Shown: positions 18,290 through 27,346 of the stretch, one piece after another
How positions within the stretch are numbered: position 1 is the stretch's first letter
How the letters are laid out: each line of letters starts with the position of its first letter
NCBI RefSeq assembly: GCF_024296865.1
Contig: NZ_CP101134.1
Span: forward strand, 1,798,001-1,862,000
Source of the DNA: Sphingobacterium sp. LZ7M1
GTDB taxonomy: Bacteria; Bacteroidota; Bacteroidia; Sphingobacteriales; Sphingobacteriaceae
Length of the DNA: 64,000 nt
Direction of reading: 5' to 3'
Notes under the pieces: generated by a model
Seen by the model: only the letters and a program-made list of their open reading frames with translations
Told to the model about the DNA's origin: nothing
Database searches by the model: none
Made by a program: the position numbers and the translations under genes

Positions 18290-19954
18290 GTGCAAATTTG
18301 GAAAATCAGCATCGTTATTCTATCGACTCTGGTTTTATTGTTGTTGGTCGGATCATATTTTGTTTCTCATAAGTTAAAACCTTTGCTAGGTAAAAGGTTG
18401 GAGGATACTATCGCCGAATATTCGAAAGGTCTTTACAGCATAAAATATAGCGATCTGGATCTAAACATTGCTGGTGGTTATTTGTCTTTGAAGGATGTAA
18501 GGCTTGTCCACGACAGTATTATATTCAAGAATCTGGACATCTCCAAGAAAGCTCCAAACACCAGATTTCAAGGAAGAACAAATAGTTTGAGAGTAAGCGG
18601 CTTGAATCTTTGGGATATTTTTGTAAAGAAGAGAATCCAAATAAGTTCTATTGAGCTGGATTCATTAAAGTGTAAAGCTATTTTAAGGAGTCGTTCGTAC
18701 AACATGGATAAATCAGAGAAAAATCTTTATGATAGGATAAAAAATCGTTTTAAGTCCATTGCTCTAGATGAATTCCGGGTGAATTCCATTGATTTGGAGT
18801 TTGTGAATCTAAATAATGAAAAGAGCAATTCAATTACTGTCAATGGGGCAAATCTGACCGTGACGAAATTTTTGCTTGATGAACAATCTCTCAAAGACAG
18901 CATGCGTATTTTATATGCAAAGGACATTGCAATTCATATTCCAGAATTCACTACCGATTTGAAGAGAGCTCCCTATAAATTTAGAATAGAAGATTTCAGG
19001 TTTAGTTCTCAGGACGGAATGATGAATATTGGTAATTTAGCGCTTCAGCCTACTTTAAATTTGGAGAATTTTGCCAAGCAGGATAAACTCAATAAGCCTA
19101 GGATCGATATGAAAATCGATTCTATCCATATTACTGGTGTAAATAGCCAAAAGCTTTTGTTGGGAAAGATTTTTGAGGCTGACAGTATGCAAGTTAAAGG
19201 GGGCCTATTTGAACTAGCAAAAGATAAACGATACCAAAAGGAAAATGTCTCTAAAATTGGTCAATCTCCTGCTCAGCAATTACTTGAGGTCGGTGTTCCC
19301 ATTTCCATTAAGGGTGTCAAGGTTAGCCACATTGATCTGAGTTATGCGCAAATTAGTGACAAATATTTCAGAGAGGGGAAAATTGATTTCAAGAATATCA
19401 GCGGGACATTTCAGAATGTTAGTAATGTAGGATCTGTCCTACGTAAAAATAGAAATATGAATGCCGATTTGCAAGGAAGTGTTTATGGTCAAGGTCAGCT
19501 GAAAGTCCAATTTTCCTTTGACATGCTAAGCGATATCGGTAATTATTCTTATGCAGGCAAATTATCTGCCATGAAGGTTTCAGGGTATAACAGAATCTTA
19601 GAACCACTTCTCAACATTCGTTTGACGGAAGGCAATTTAAAAGCAATTACCTTTGACATGGAAGGAAATGACACCAAGAATTGGGGGGAATTCAATTTTG
19701 AATATGACCATCTGAAAGTTGAATTACTTAAGGATCCAGGTAAGGGTAGAGGTAAAAAAGGGATCTTATCATTTATTGCCAATAAATTCTTTATCAACGA
19801 CAGTAACCCTGATGCAAATGGTAAACTCCATGTAGCTCAGGTGGATTATGATCGAAATCCAAATCATCCCTTTTTCAAGGTGGTTTGGAAAAGCCTATTG
19901 CAAGGGATAATTGAATGTACTGGGACAGATTCCAAATACTTTCCTGGTATTTAA
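18290..19954 (+). CDS. Membrane-anchored AsmA-like protein, with an A10 tract at its start
   Basis: 554 aa from a GTG start. One N-terminal membrane helix (about residues 8-25) is followed by a long beta-rich periplasmic region with repeated LSLKDVRLVHDS-, FRIEDFRFSSQDG- and GKLHVAQVDYDRNP-like segments, typical of AsmA/DUF748 bridge-type proteins that sit between the membranes. An ATG at 18271 lies 19 bases upstream, separated by a run of ten A residues (18280-18289). With nine A residues that ATG would be in frame and give MRNKKKVQIWKISIV, a textbook signal-anchor start. So the reading frame depends on A-tract length. Slippage, phase variation or a sequencing indel are all possible. Confidence 0.75.
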   Translation: MQIWKISIVILSTLVLLLLVGSYFVSHKLKPLLGKRLEDTIAEYSKGLYSIKYSDLDLNIAGGYLSLKDVRLVHDSIIFKNLDISKKAPNTRFQGRTNSLRVSGLNLWDIFVKKRIQISSIELDSLKCKAILRSRSYNMDKSEKNLYDRIKNRFKSIALDEFRVNSIDLEFVNLNNEKSNSITVNGANLTVTKFLLDEQSLKDSMRILYAKDIAIHIPEFTTDLKRAPYKFRIEDFRFSSQDGMMNIGNLALQPTLNLENFAKQDKLNKPRIDMKIDSIHITGVNSQKLLLGKIFEADSMQVKGGLFELAKDKRYQKENVSKIGQSPAQQLLEVGVPISIKGVKVSHIDLSYAQISDKYFREGKIDFKNISGTFQNVSNVGSVLRKNRNMNADLQGSVYGQGQLKVQFSFDMLSDIGNYSYAGKLSAMKVSGYNRILEPLLNIRLTEGNLKAITFDMEGNDTKNWGEFNFEYDHLKVELLKDPGKGRGKKGILSFIANKFFINDSNPDANGKLHVAQVDYDRNPNHPFFKVVWKSLLQGIIECTGTDSKYFPGI

Positions 19955-20230
19955 TATAAGTAACATATCTAAAAAAGAAGCCCCCTTGTATGGTCTTAAT
20001 TCAAGCTCATTTCTTAAAATTGGTCAATGGAGGAATTGAACCAACTACTTTTTTAGGATTTCAGCATTTAGCTTACTTATGACCCTCGTGCGAATCACAA
20101 AGGATTTTCATTAACAGTCTTCAGAAAATCTTTAGATAATAAATATTAACAACGTTGTGTTTAAACGAATCTTACCGTTATTTGAATTAGAAAGTTTTTC
20201 CGCTAGAATTAAACATATATTTTGAAAACC
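19955..20230. other. Spacer with a tRNA-like remnant
   Basis: It contains AAAAAAG followed by CCCCC at 19973 but no good stem, plus the tRNA-like stretch on the minus strand at 20021-20084. Confidence 0.35.
20021..20084 (-). other. tRNA-like remnant (doubtful)
   Basis: Read on the minus strand, a 64-nt stretch begins GGTCATA and ends ATTGACCA, so five acceptor-stem pairs form with a discriminator A. A GGTTCAATTCC T-loop-like motif lies in the right place. It is too short for a normal tRNA and lacks a proper D arm and anticodon stem. Could be a decayed tRNA or coincidence. Confidence 0.18.
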
Positions 20231-21601
20231 ATGAAAACCTATTTTGTCTTCATTATATCAACTTTATCGATACTACCTTCCATCTTCGCTCAAGAAATTA
20301 AATGGAATGGACCTTCCGTTGATTTCTCACATGGTAAATTAGTAGTAGATTCTAGCCGGAGATTTTTGGCCTTTGAAGATGGGGACCATTTTCCCTATTT
20401 TGGTGATACTGCATGGGAATTATTTCATCGACTTGATAAGAAAAGTACGGAAACGTATTTAGAAAATCGGCGACAGAAAGGATTTACGGTAATTCAAGCG
20501 GTAATTCTTGCGGAATTAGATGGATTGGTTGTTCCAAATAGTGAGGGGAATGTACCTCTTTTAGGAAGAGATCCTAGTCACCCCAACGAGAATTATTTTA
20601 AACATATTGATTGGGTTGTGGAACGTGCATGTGAAAAGGGGCTTTTTATTGGTCTGCTACCAACTTGGGGTGATAAGGTTGATAAAAAATGGGGGATAGG
20701 TCCAGAAATATTCACTGAAAAAAATGCCTTTGAATATGGGGAATTTTTGGGCCAGAGATACAAAAGTCACCCTAACATTATATGGATAATGGGAGGTGAT
20801 AGGTCTGGAGGCGGGAAAAACTTTGATATTTGGTGCTCCATGGCGGAAGGTATTAAATCGATGGATAACGAACATTTAATGACCTATCACCCAATAGGTG
20901 AACGAAGTTCTGCTGAATGGTTTCATAATGAGGATTGGTTGGATTTTAATATGGTTCAGACTGGCCATGCCAAACGCACATCAGAAATTTATAGGCGTAT
21001 CTTAGTGCCTGATTATCATCGCGTACCTGTAAAACCTATCATGGATGCAGAACCTCGGTATGAAAATCATCCTGTTAACTGGAACCCTAATGAATTAGGT
21101 TGGTTCGATGATGTGGATGTGAGGCAGTCGCTATACTGGTCAATATTTTCTGGTGGGTTTGGTTATACATACGGATGCCATTCGATCTGGCAAATGCGTG
21201 ATGAGTCCAATGAACCCGTTGGTTTTGCAAGAAGTTTTTGGACTGACGATTTAGATCTAGAAGGGGCTTGGGATATCATCCATGCACGTAATCTCCTAGG
21301 TTCGAGAAAAGCTAACCAAATGAAACCGTTTCCAGAATTGATTCTGAATACTGATGGAGCAGATACTGATTGGACAGTTGCTTCAACGGGAAATGATTTC
21401 GCTATGGTTTATCTACCCAATGGTACGGATGTGATCTTGAATTTACCCGTACTTGATCGAATTGAGATTGAGACTGTCTGGTATAACCCACGCAATGGTA
21501 ATTGGCTGACTAAAAAGAAGTTGAAAGGAAATGACATTGCCAAATTCTCTGCTCCTTCAAGAGGACGTGGAAATGATTGGATTCTGGTGCTCGACTTTTA
21601 G
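20231..21601 (+). CDS. Secreted GH140-like glycosidase (DUF4038, apiosidase-like)
   Basis: 456 aa from the ATG at 20231; a TTG nine bases upstream is rejected. A signal peptide ends in SIFAQ. An apiosidase-like TIM barrel (DUF4038) covers about residues 35-365, with FPYFGDTAWELFHRL, the GFTVIQAVILAE strand, IIWIMGGDRSGGG and the probable catalytic stretch PIMDAEPRYE. The last ~85 residues form the beta-sandwich domain usual in this family (WYNPRNGNW). GH140 enzymes remove apiose from rhamnogalacturonan II side chains; relatives act on other sugars. It stands alone, with no SusCD or other CAZyme nearby, so the substrate is uncertain. Confidence 0.88.
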   Translation: MKTYFVFIISTLSILPSIFAQEIKWNGPSVDFSHGKLVVDSSRRFLAFEDGDHFPYFGDTAWELFHRLDKKSTETYLENRRQKGFTVIQAVILAELDGLVVPNSEGNVPLLGRDPSHPNENYFKHIDWVVERACEKGLFIGLLPTWGDKVDKKWGIGPEIFTEKNAFEYGEFLGQRYKSHPNIIWIMGGDRSGGGKNFDIWCSMAEGIKSMDNEHLMTYHPIGERSSAEWFHNEDWLDFNMVQTGHAKRTSEIYRRILVPDYHRVPVKPIMDAEPRYENHPVNWNPNELGWFDDVDVRQSLYWSIFSGGFGYTYGCHSIWQMRDESNEPVGFARSFWTDDLDLEGAWDIIHARNLLGSRKANQMKPFPELILNTDGADTDWTVASTGNDFAMVYLPNGTDVILNLPVLDRIEIETVWYNPRNGNWLTKKKLKGNDIAKFSAPSRGRGNDWILVLDF

Positions 21602-21923
21602 CCTATAGATCGGCTTATAGTAGATTTAATCTTTAGGTCGTTCCAGAGGTTTATTTCTTAGAGGAAATAGGGATTATTAAGTATTTTGATAATCTTATAT
21701 AATATCAGTCATTGATAAGCAGTTATTTTCACTTTAGTCTAACATTGGATACGTGTTGAACAATTTATTATGTTTTGCAAGCAGAAATATACCCAAACGA
21801 ATTTCTTATTCAGGAGGTTATAGCAAATTGATAATTAACACATCCTATTAATTAGGGTAATTTGCGAAACTAATGTAAAATTTATCCAATAATCTATTGA
21901 CATTTGATTTCTTAACCTCAAAA

Positions 21924-21953
21924 AAACCTGATAGGAAATATCCCATCAGGTTT
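21924..21953. terminator. Bidirectional terminator-like hairpin, copy 1 of a duplicated unit
   Basis: AAACCTGAT pairs with ATCAGGTTT, with a further GGA/TCC inside. The downstream flank TTGATTTTCCTTTAA, then TGGTTGTA, is nearly identical to the flank of the hairpin at 25981-26018, so about 50-80 bp is duplicated 4 kb away. Confidence 0.6.
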
Positions 21954-22085
21954 CTTGATTTTCCTTTAAATGGTTGTATAGAGGATTTATCATAATTTAC
22001 TAAAAAACGTTGAAAATTGCAATTAAAGATTTGATTTAGATAAAAATTATATCTTCATTGTCGCGAATTAAAATTATCATTTTAG

Positions 22086-22220
22086 TCAATTAAAAGGAGC
22101 GTCAATAGGTTGTGGTCTTAGTGGTTTTTTAAGATAGAATCTCAAATCATCAATTATAATATGAATGTTGGCGTCCTTCGGCCAAGCAGCCCAAGCAAAA
22201 TTCTTTTTTCAGCCAAGTTC
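22086..22220 (-). pseudogene. Possible 3' remnant of a secreted-protein gene
   Basis: On the minus strand the last ~38 codons before a TGA read FAWAAWPKDANIHIIIDDLRF and then YLKKPLRPQPIDAPFN, which looks like the end of a carbohydrate-active or lectin-like beta-sandwich domain. Continuing upstream the frame hits several stops. No family can be named. If real, it is a decayed gene end next to the GH140 gene. Confidence 0.25.
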
Positions 22221-22526
22221 AGTATGGGGCAATTTAAGTTAGCCTTGGAGTAGAGCATTTTTGAGGAGTCCATAGCTAGGTGTGCTCGGCATGTACTATC
22301 GCATGATTCTACCTAACTAAGAATATATGTGTTTTTTCTTTGTGAATAAGCTGGACATTTGTGTAAGTGTAATGCAGGGAGAAAGATGAATTTTATTAAT
22401 TTTCTTTATTAAAGGCCAATAAACACATATAGTTTGGAACTAGAAATCAAGAATTTTTTCAAGACCATTTGAATATGGATAAAGTTAGGGGAGAAGAAAG
22501 CCTACATGACCTAAGTGCAATAAAAA

Positions 22527-23094
22527 GCTCAGCAATAAAATCACTGAGCCACCTGAGATTAAAAACCTATGAGAGGTTTGCATATTGCAAAAGTTAAGTT
22601 AAGGATAATAATTAAAAAAACCAATAACGAAAAAGTTATTGGTTAGCCTTATTTGATCAAATGTAAAAAAATTGAACTTGTCAAATATAACAAAATTACC
22701 CAATGAACGTCCCTTTCCATTGGGTAAGATTGATAATAAAATGTATTTATGATTATACAATAAAGCTAGGAGAAATAATTTGAATAAAAAAGCCCAAAAG
22801 CAAAAGCAGTTGGGCACAAACCGATCTATTGTAGAATTAATACTTAAAGATAACAAATAAAAATAAAATTCAATAGCGGGAAATGCTATTGGGTAAAAAT
22901 CTAATTTTACTATCTGTGATATTATGAGATAATCTGTAACCTGTTTTTTTTCTTGAAAAAAATCTTGGTGAAACAAAAAACCAGCGGTGATCCCTCCACT
23001 GTGAAGATTAGGTGCTGACTTTTATGAGTTACTTAAAATTACTAATTAACTTATAAATAAAACAATGCCCAATAGCGGGGGACGCCATTGGGCA
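22527..23094. repeat. Hairpin array 2 (seven terminator-like palindromes, 80-110 bp apart)
   Basis: Seven palindromes. 22527-22549: GCTCAG/CTGAGC. 22619-22644: AACCAATAAC/GTTATTGGTT, perfect. 22696-22727: TTACCCAATG/CATTGGGTAA, loop with TCCCT. 22792-22815: GCCCAA/TTGGGC. 22871-22891: CAATAGC/GCTATTG, loop gggaaat. 22981-23003: CAGcGG/CCaCTG, loop with TCCCT. 23066-23094: 12 bp with one mismatch, loop GGGGA. Nearly all have an A-run on their left, so each would be an intrinsic terminator for a minus-strand RNA. The units at 22792 and 23066 also share about 30 bases of right flank beginning TTGGGCACAAACC. No ORF explains the spacing. Confidence 0.75.
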
Positions 23095-23705
23095 CAAACC
23101 AATTATTGTAGAATTAAGGAGCTTAAAGGTACCAATTATATATATCCCATGCAATAACGTTTGTTCTAGTCAGGATTGTAAATAAACCGATATGTAATAT
23201 AATAATTAGGCTTGATAAAGAGATTTTAATAATTCGGCTTTGCAGAAGTTGAATATTACGTAAGAATGGTCCGTATAGGTAATTATTCAGCTGGTTGAAA
23301 TATAATAATAGACTAAAAGAAAGTAAATACCGATTGTCCAATCTGGAAAATAAAAAAGACAGCCTGTTTAAATCTAATTAACCTTTATCTAAATTAAAAT
23401 GTGATGAATGGCATATAGAAATGTGAATTAATATTTGGACGAATACTTTGTTGTCATTATCGAATAGTATATAGAATACGAATTTTTCTCTTTCATTCCT
23501 TCTTGAAATTTTCGACGGAAATATTAAGAACAAAATGATAGAAGAGATTTGGAGTAAATAGAATTAAAAATAAAAAGTTACCGGAAATAATCATCCAATG
23601 AAAAAAACAACCGTATCCACGGCATTGAGCTTTTAGAATATAGTAGAGGGGTCTGTTGTAAGATTAAAAATAAAAGGGATCCCTGATCAGATGTACACAT
23701 AAAAA

Positions 23706-23907
23706 TCCCAATGGATTCATCCAATTCATTGGGAATGATTATCAACAAGCTATTTTTTGGAAGACAATTTAAGAGAAGCAAAAACAATAGAGATCAAAGA
23801 GTCCAATAATATATATTGTAAATTGTGGAGGCTTCTGGACAAAACCTTAATAGAGATCAAATTAGGCAATGAAACTAAAAAAGCCCATTGAAATTTTCCC
23901 AATGGGC
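23706..23907. repeat. Two further array-type hairpins
   Basis: 23706-23734: TCCCAATGGA pairs with TTCATTGGGA (one wobble), loop ttcatccaa. 23883-23907: GCCCATTG/CAATGGGC, perfect. Both are preceded by A-runs. The right flank of the first (GGGAATGATTATCAAC) resembles those at 10629, 22724 and 41028. Confidence 0.65.
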
Positions 23908-24620
23908 CAAACTAAAAAACATACTACATTTTATGATACATTAAAAGTGCATAAATTATGGAATAAATTTAAAACCAGAACATTGCGGCGGAAGATCTGG
24001 ACCTAATTTATTTTAATATTCGCTTTTTAAAGCATTTTTATAAATGTATCAAATAATATGGGAAATAAATCACGGTAATGTGAATGTTGCAAATAGAAAA
24101 ATCTCAACAATTGAGGTCCATTGGGTGAATTATTCAGAAATTGACCTTGAAAAGAAAAAATAATAGAGATCCATTAAATTTTAGGAAAAGAATTTCGAAG
24201 GTAAAATTGAAATAAACTGATAGAATCCAAACGGAGCAGTTATTTATGGACGCTTTGGAAAGACCCGAAACTAACAGACGGTATACACACCTTCTATGCA
24301 ATGTGACGAGGTTAATTTCTAAATTTTTATCAATTTTTACCAAGTTCTGTCCATTTGTCGACAGGTTTTATAAATTACAAGAAAATTGGTCACAAATTAT
24401 GAGGATTAACATAGGATTTGATTTTAATGTCCATTGGGAAATTCCTTGAATGTCATTTTTTGGCTTTTAGTCGTTATGATTATTGTTAAATCCAATATTT
24501 CTTTTCTCACGTATTTCATCTTCGAGTGAAAATTTTTCTTTAAAATTTAGGGGATACTTATTATGGATTTAATCTTACAATTAAGCAAATATTAAGCGCG
24601 TAATTATCGTTTTTATTATT

Positions 24621-24628
24621 TAAAATTG
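24621..24628 (+). promoter_or_regulatory. Shared -7-like box upstream of the second 74-aa gene
   Basis: TAAAATTG, again ending 17 bases before the ATG, exactly as at 8885. The conserved placement suggests a functional promoter element with a very short 5' leader. Confidence 0.35.
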
Positions 24629-24645
24629 AATTAAATTTCATCCAA

Positions 24646-24870
24646 ATGTTTGTCAATGGAACAAAAAAAGATAAAATAGAATTCCTTACAGAATTCTACG
24701 AGAAGAGATATGCAGAAAGAAATTTCAGGTTCAGGTCAAATGAAATAAATAGCATTTTGGATCCTAATGTTCTTGAAAATATGATCATTGAAATTTCACG
24801 GCATACAGAATTCCGAGCAATGAAATTTCGTGATAAGGAAGGCGTTTATTTTGTTATCTGTAAATTATAA
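24646..24870 (+). CDS. Orphan 74-aa protein, copy B
   Basis: Paralogue of the gene at 8910: same length, no gaps, 52 of 74 identical. Many of the differences are conservative (Asp/Glu, Ser/Thr, Lys/Arg). It starts MFVNGTKKDKIEFL and ends HTEFRAMKFRDKEGVYFVICKL. The conserved C-terminal beta-like segment and basic motif RYAERNFRFR may bind a nucleic acid or partner protein, but this is a guess. It lies between hairpin array 2 and the duplicated terminator unit at 25981. Confidence 0.75.
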   Translation: MFVNGTKKDKIEFLTEFYEKRYAERNFRFRSNEINSILDPNVLENMIIEISRHTEFRAMKFRDKEGVYFVICKL

Positions 24871-25160
24871 AGTTAGCAAATGTGGGAAAATCCTTCCTGA
24901 ACAATTTTTCCAAATTACTGAATGAATTAGAATGACGTTTGTTTCCATATCCATTTAAACTTAATAAATTGTGGTAAAGTGGAGTCACCACCATTAGCCT
25001 TGAAAATAATTATTGTTTTTTCTAGCTTCTGTTGAAAAAATTTAATTCTTATGAGGACATGGAAAGGGAAGTTTTAACTTTTGTCTTTGATCAAGAAAGC
25101 CTATGTCGATAACTATTTTGGACAAGTAGTGAAAAAATATTAATTTGGTGGCATATTAGG

Positions 25161-25358
25161 ATGAAACAAAACCTCATTTTTGCTGCCTTTGCACTATTAC
25201 TCTTTCTACTGATTTCCATTGGACTAAATGTATTTTTGATAAAAAAAACAGATCAATTGAGAAAGGAAATTGATATGAGAGACTCTCTGATGGATCAAGC
25301 ATTTGAAAAATCAAAAATAATATTAGAAAACCTTAATAATACCAATCCAATATATTGA
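25161..25358 (+). CDS. Small single-helix membrane protein with a coiled coil
   Basis: A 65-aa protein. One membrane helix (about residues 5-27) is followed by a charged heptad-like segment LRKEIDMRDSLMDQAFEKSK. No family recognised. The layout (short N-terminus, one helix, cytoplasmic or periplasmic coiled coil) resembles FtsB/FtsL-like or envelope-stress small proteins, but there is no motif to decide. It stands alone, 290 bp after the 74-aa gene. Confidence 0.6.
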   Translation: MKQNLIFAAFALLLFLLISIGLNVFLIKKTDQLRKEIDMRDSLMDQAFEKSKIILENLNNTNPIY

Positions 25359-26749
25359 ACAAGCTGAATACTAGGATAAGTTGTTTTTAAAGGATAATTT
25401 CTCTCAGGTAAATATATCTCAAATACAATTCTGTGATTTTTGATAACTAATAGGAATAATCACAGGATTCTTATTGTATATGACTTGTGTTTTGGGATAT
25501 TATGGTTTATTCATAATTAATGATTGTATAAAATCCTGCAATTCAATTCAAGAAAATTACGAGCGAACATCTATTGGATAACCTATTCCCAAAAAGGTAT
25601 TGGGAATATTCAAAATTTCAATTTTGAGATTAAAAAAACAGGAAAATCGGGAATATTTTATATTTGATACGAAAAAAATCATTTTCAAATTACCCTAAAA
25701 AGGAAATAAAATTAAAACAATCTGAAGAGTAAGGAATAGAATTATTTGTGCATATCAAAAATTCGCTTTCAGCAAATCAATTCAAGAGGTAAATGATGAT
25801 ATTTTAGGAATTTTATTAGGATTACAATTCAAAACCAATATTTAATAATACAGTGTATAGATCGCGGTCGGATAAGCAAATCCTTGAAAAATACAAAACC
25901 ATTTATTCCCACATCCGTTTAATATAAGTTTTAAAATGAAACAGTGGAATCATTTTTGGTAATTTAGATCGGAAAATAAAAAAACCTAACATGAGGCTAA
26001 TCCGTTAGGTTTTTTTTGATTTTCCTTTAATGGTTGTACAAAGAGAACTTAAATATAAGTAAAAACCCTGAAAATTCAAATCAGGGCTTTTAATATTTGA
26101 ACAATGTTACTTTATGAACATTTAAATATAAATAAGTTTTTTCTTATTTTTTTATCAAAGTGAAACTATTATAATATGTGAATATTATTAAGTTTTTGAA
26201 ATCTGGAATCATCCACGGCCATGATCCATCAATAACTTTATTCATATTCGAATGTATTAATTGTATTAAAGAAATTTAAAGACTAAAGTTTCTGTACTAT
26301 GTATGAAAAAAGTTCAAATTTTATTTTGTTTGGCATACTATTTTCCTTTGATTGATCTTTCTACAATCGCTTATCATTGGTTAAGGTCTAATAGATCAAT
26401 CATTTGAAGGAGATTGGAAATGAATAGGGATTAGGACCATTCTTTGCGTGTCCATCAGGTTTAAAAGAGAAAAGTATTGATTGAAGCGATTTGTAAAATT
26501 ACCACTGCCACCACGGTCTAAATAGAGTTCAAAATCGAACTGAAAAGGTTTACTCATAAAATCTAAGCATATGAACAGGAAAACAAGACCTTGGGTTGAG
26601 GAGATGTTTTATATCGTTAAATTTCACATGTTATTCCTTATGTAAGTAAGAATTCAGTTCAGTGGTAATACTGATAAATTGCGAAATAAACATTATTGAA
26701 TTCTGTAGCTTGCTAGATCTTGCTAATGAGGTTATACTTTTTAGAAATT
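25359..26749. other. Gene desert with hairpins and possible coding traces
   Basis: About 1.4 kb. A 9-bp perfect stem TATTCCCAA/TTGGGAATA lies at 25584-25608, a terminator at 25981, and CCCTGA/TCAGGG at 26066-26086. Between about 25615 and 25850 short frames read like protein (for example REYFIFDTKKIIFKLP) but are broken by stops and frame changes. They may be a decayed gene; no family can be named. Confidence 0.45.
25981..26018 (+). terminator. Strong bidirectional terminator, copy 2 of a duplicated unit
   Basis: AAAACCTAAC pairs with GTTAGGTTTT and is followed by more T residues on the + strand; A residues on its left make it work on the minus strand too. The right flank TTGATTTTCCTTTAATGG matches that of the hairpin at 21924. 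Confidence 0.7.
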
Positions 26750-27346
26750 TTAATCAAATTTAATCTCAAAGATTATATAATGCTTAATACCAAATTTTGC
26801 TCCCCATGAGTTTATATCTTTTCCGTGTTTATCCACTTCACAGTACATCTTTTGGCCATTTCTTTCATAGGGTAAAATATATGCAAAAGCAGGGAATGGA
26901 TCACCTACTTTTATTTTCCAATCCACGCCAATGTCACGCATAGAATAATCATCAGACTGAATAGCCTCAAAATACCTTTCATTTCCTTGGCCTTGGAATT
27001 TAAAAAATACCTTAAGCCTTCCCTCCATCTTCTTTCCGGTAACTGAAAAACTGAGACTATCAGAGGCGATCCTCGGATCTCTGGTCTGCTTAGAGTTCAC
27101 GATCGTATCTATATTTGTGTTAACACCATCCAAATATGTTTTTGAAATCAAGGAAAAATTTCTTCCCTTTAGCTCCTTCCCAGAGAAAACCACATTATAA
27201 TGGTCAATATTTTCAAAACGCAAGAGTTCTCTCAATTCTTTATTCTTTGAACCGTACTCCGTTTTCATAATAATGTTTGAGGTTTCGGATTGGCCCAAAA
27301 CCACAAAGGGATATAGAATAAATAAATGAACTAATAGATGTTTCAT
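26750..27346 (-). CDS. Secreted protein of unknown function
   Basis: 198 aa from the ATG at 27346; a longer frame would add 17 residues before the signal peptide. The signal peptide MKHLLVHLFILYPFVVLGQ is followed by a soluble domain with TEYGSKNKELRELLRF, FSGKELKGRNFSLISK and a C-terminal stretch IKVGDPFPAFAYILPYERNG. This resembles small Bacteroidota secreted proteins of unassigned function, but I cannot name the family with confidence. It is a single gene with spacers on both sides. An 11-bp bulged stem (AGCAGAATGTT, with AACATTTCTGCT) lies about 110-150 bp upstream. Confidence 0.75.
   Translation of the reverse strand: MKHLLVHLFILYPFVVLGQSETSNIIMKTEYGSKNKELRELLRFENIDHYNVVFSGKELKGRNFSLISKTYLDGVNTNIDTIVNSKQTRDPRIASDSLSFSVTGKKMEGRLKVFFKFQGQGNERYFEAIQSDDYSMRDIGVDWKIKVGDPFPAFAYILPYERNGQKMYCEVDKHGKDINSWGAKFGIKHYIIFEIKFD

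Larger units (their letters stand above)
21602..24645. other. 3-kb gene desert with hairpins and a gene remnant
   Basis: No intact gene is convincing. Open frames of 65-125 codons run through the palindromes and give low-complexity translations. The region contains a duplicated terminator unit (21924), a coding remnant (22086), hairpin array 2 (22527-23094), two more array-type hairpins (23706, 23883) and two half-sites CCATTGGG (about 24118 and 24430). Confidence 0.6.

Noticed and set aside
22599..22976. 125-codon minus-strand frame, the longest in the 3-kb desert
   Set aside because: It runs straight through five palindromes of array 2, and its Phe/Leu/Ile-rich translation follows from A/T-rich DNA. 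No start context or domain.
10175..23907. Hairpin arrays as CRISPR or integron cassettes
   Set aside because: No constant direct repeats with unique equal spacers and no cas genes; no integrase, and units of 80-110 bp carry no genes.
24246..24449. 67-codon + strand frame starting MDALERPETNRRY
   Set aside because: No domain and no promoter; it ends inside a CCATTGGG half-site. Left as non-coding, though not fully excluded.
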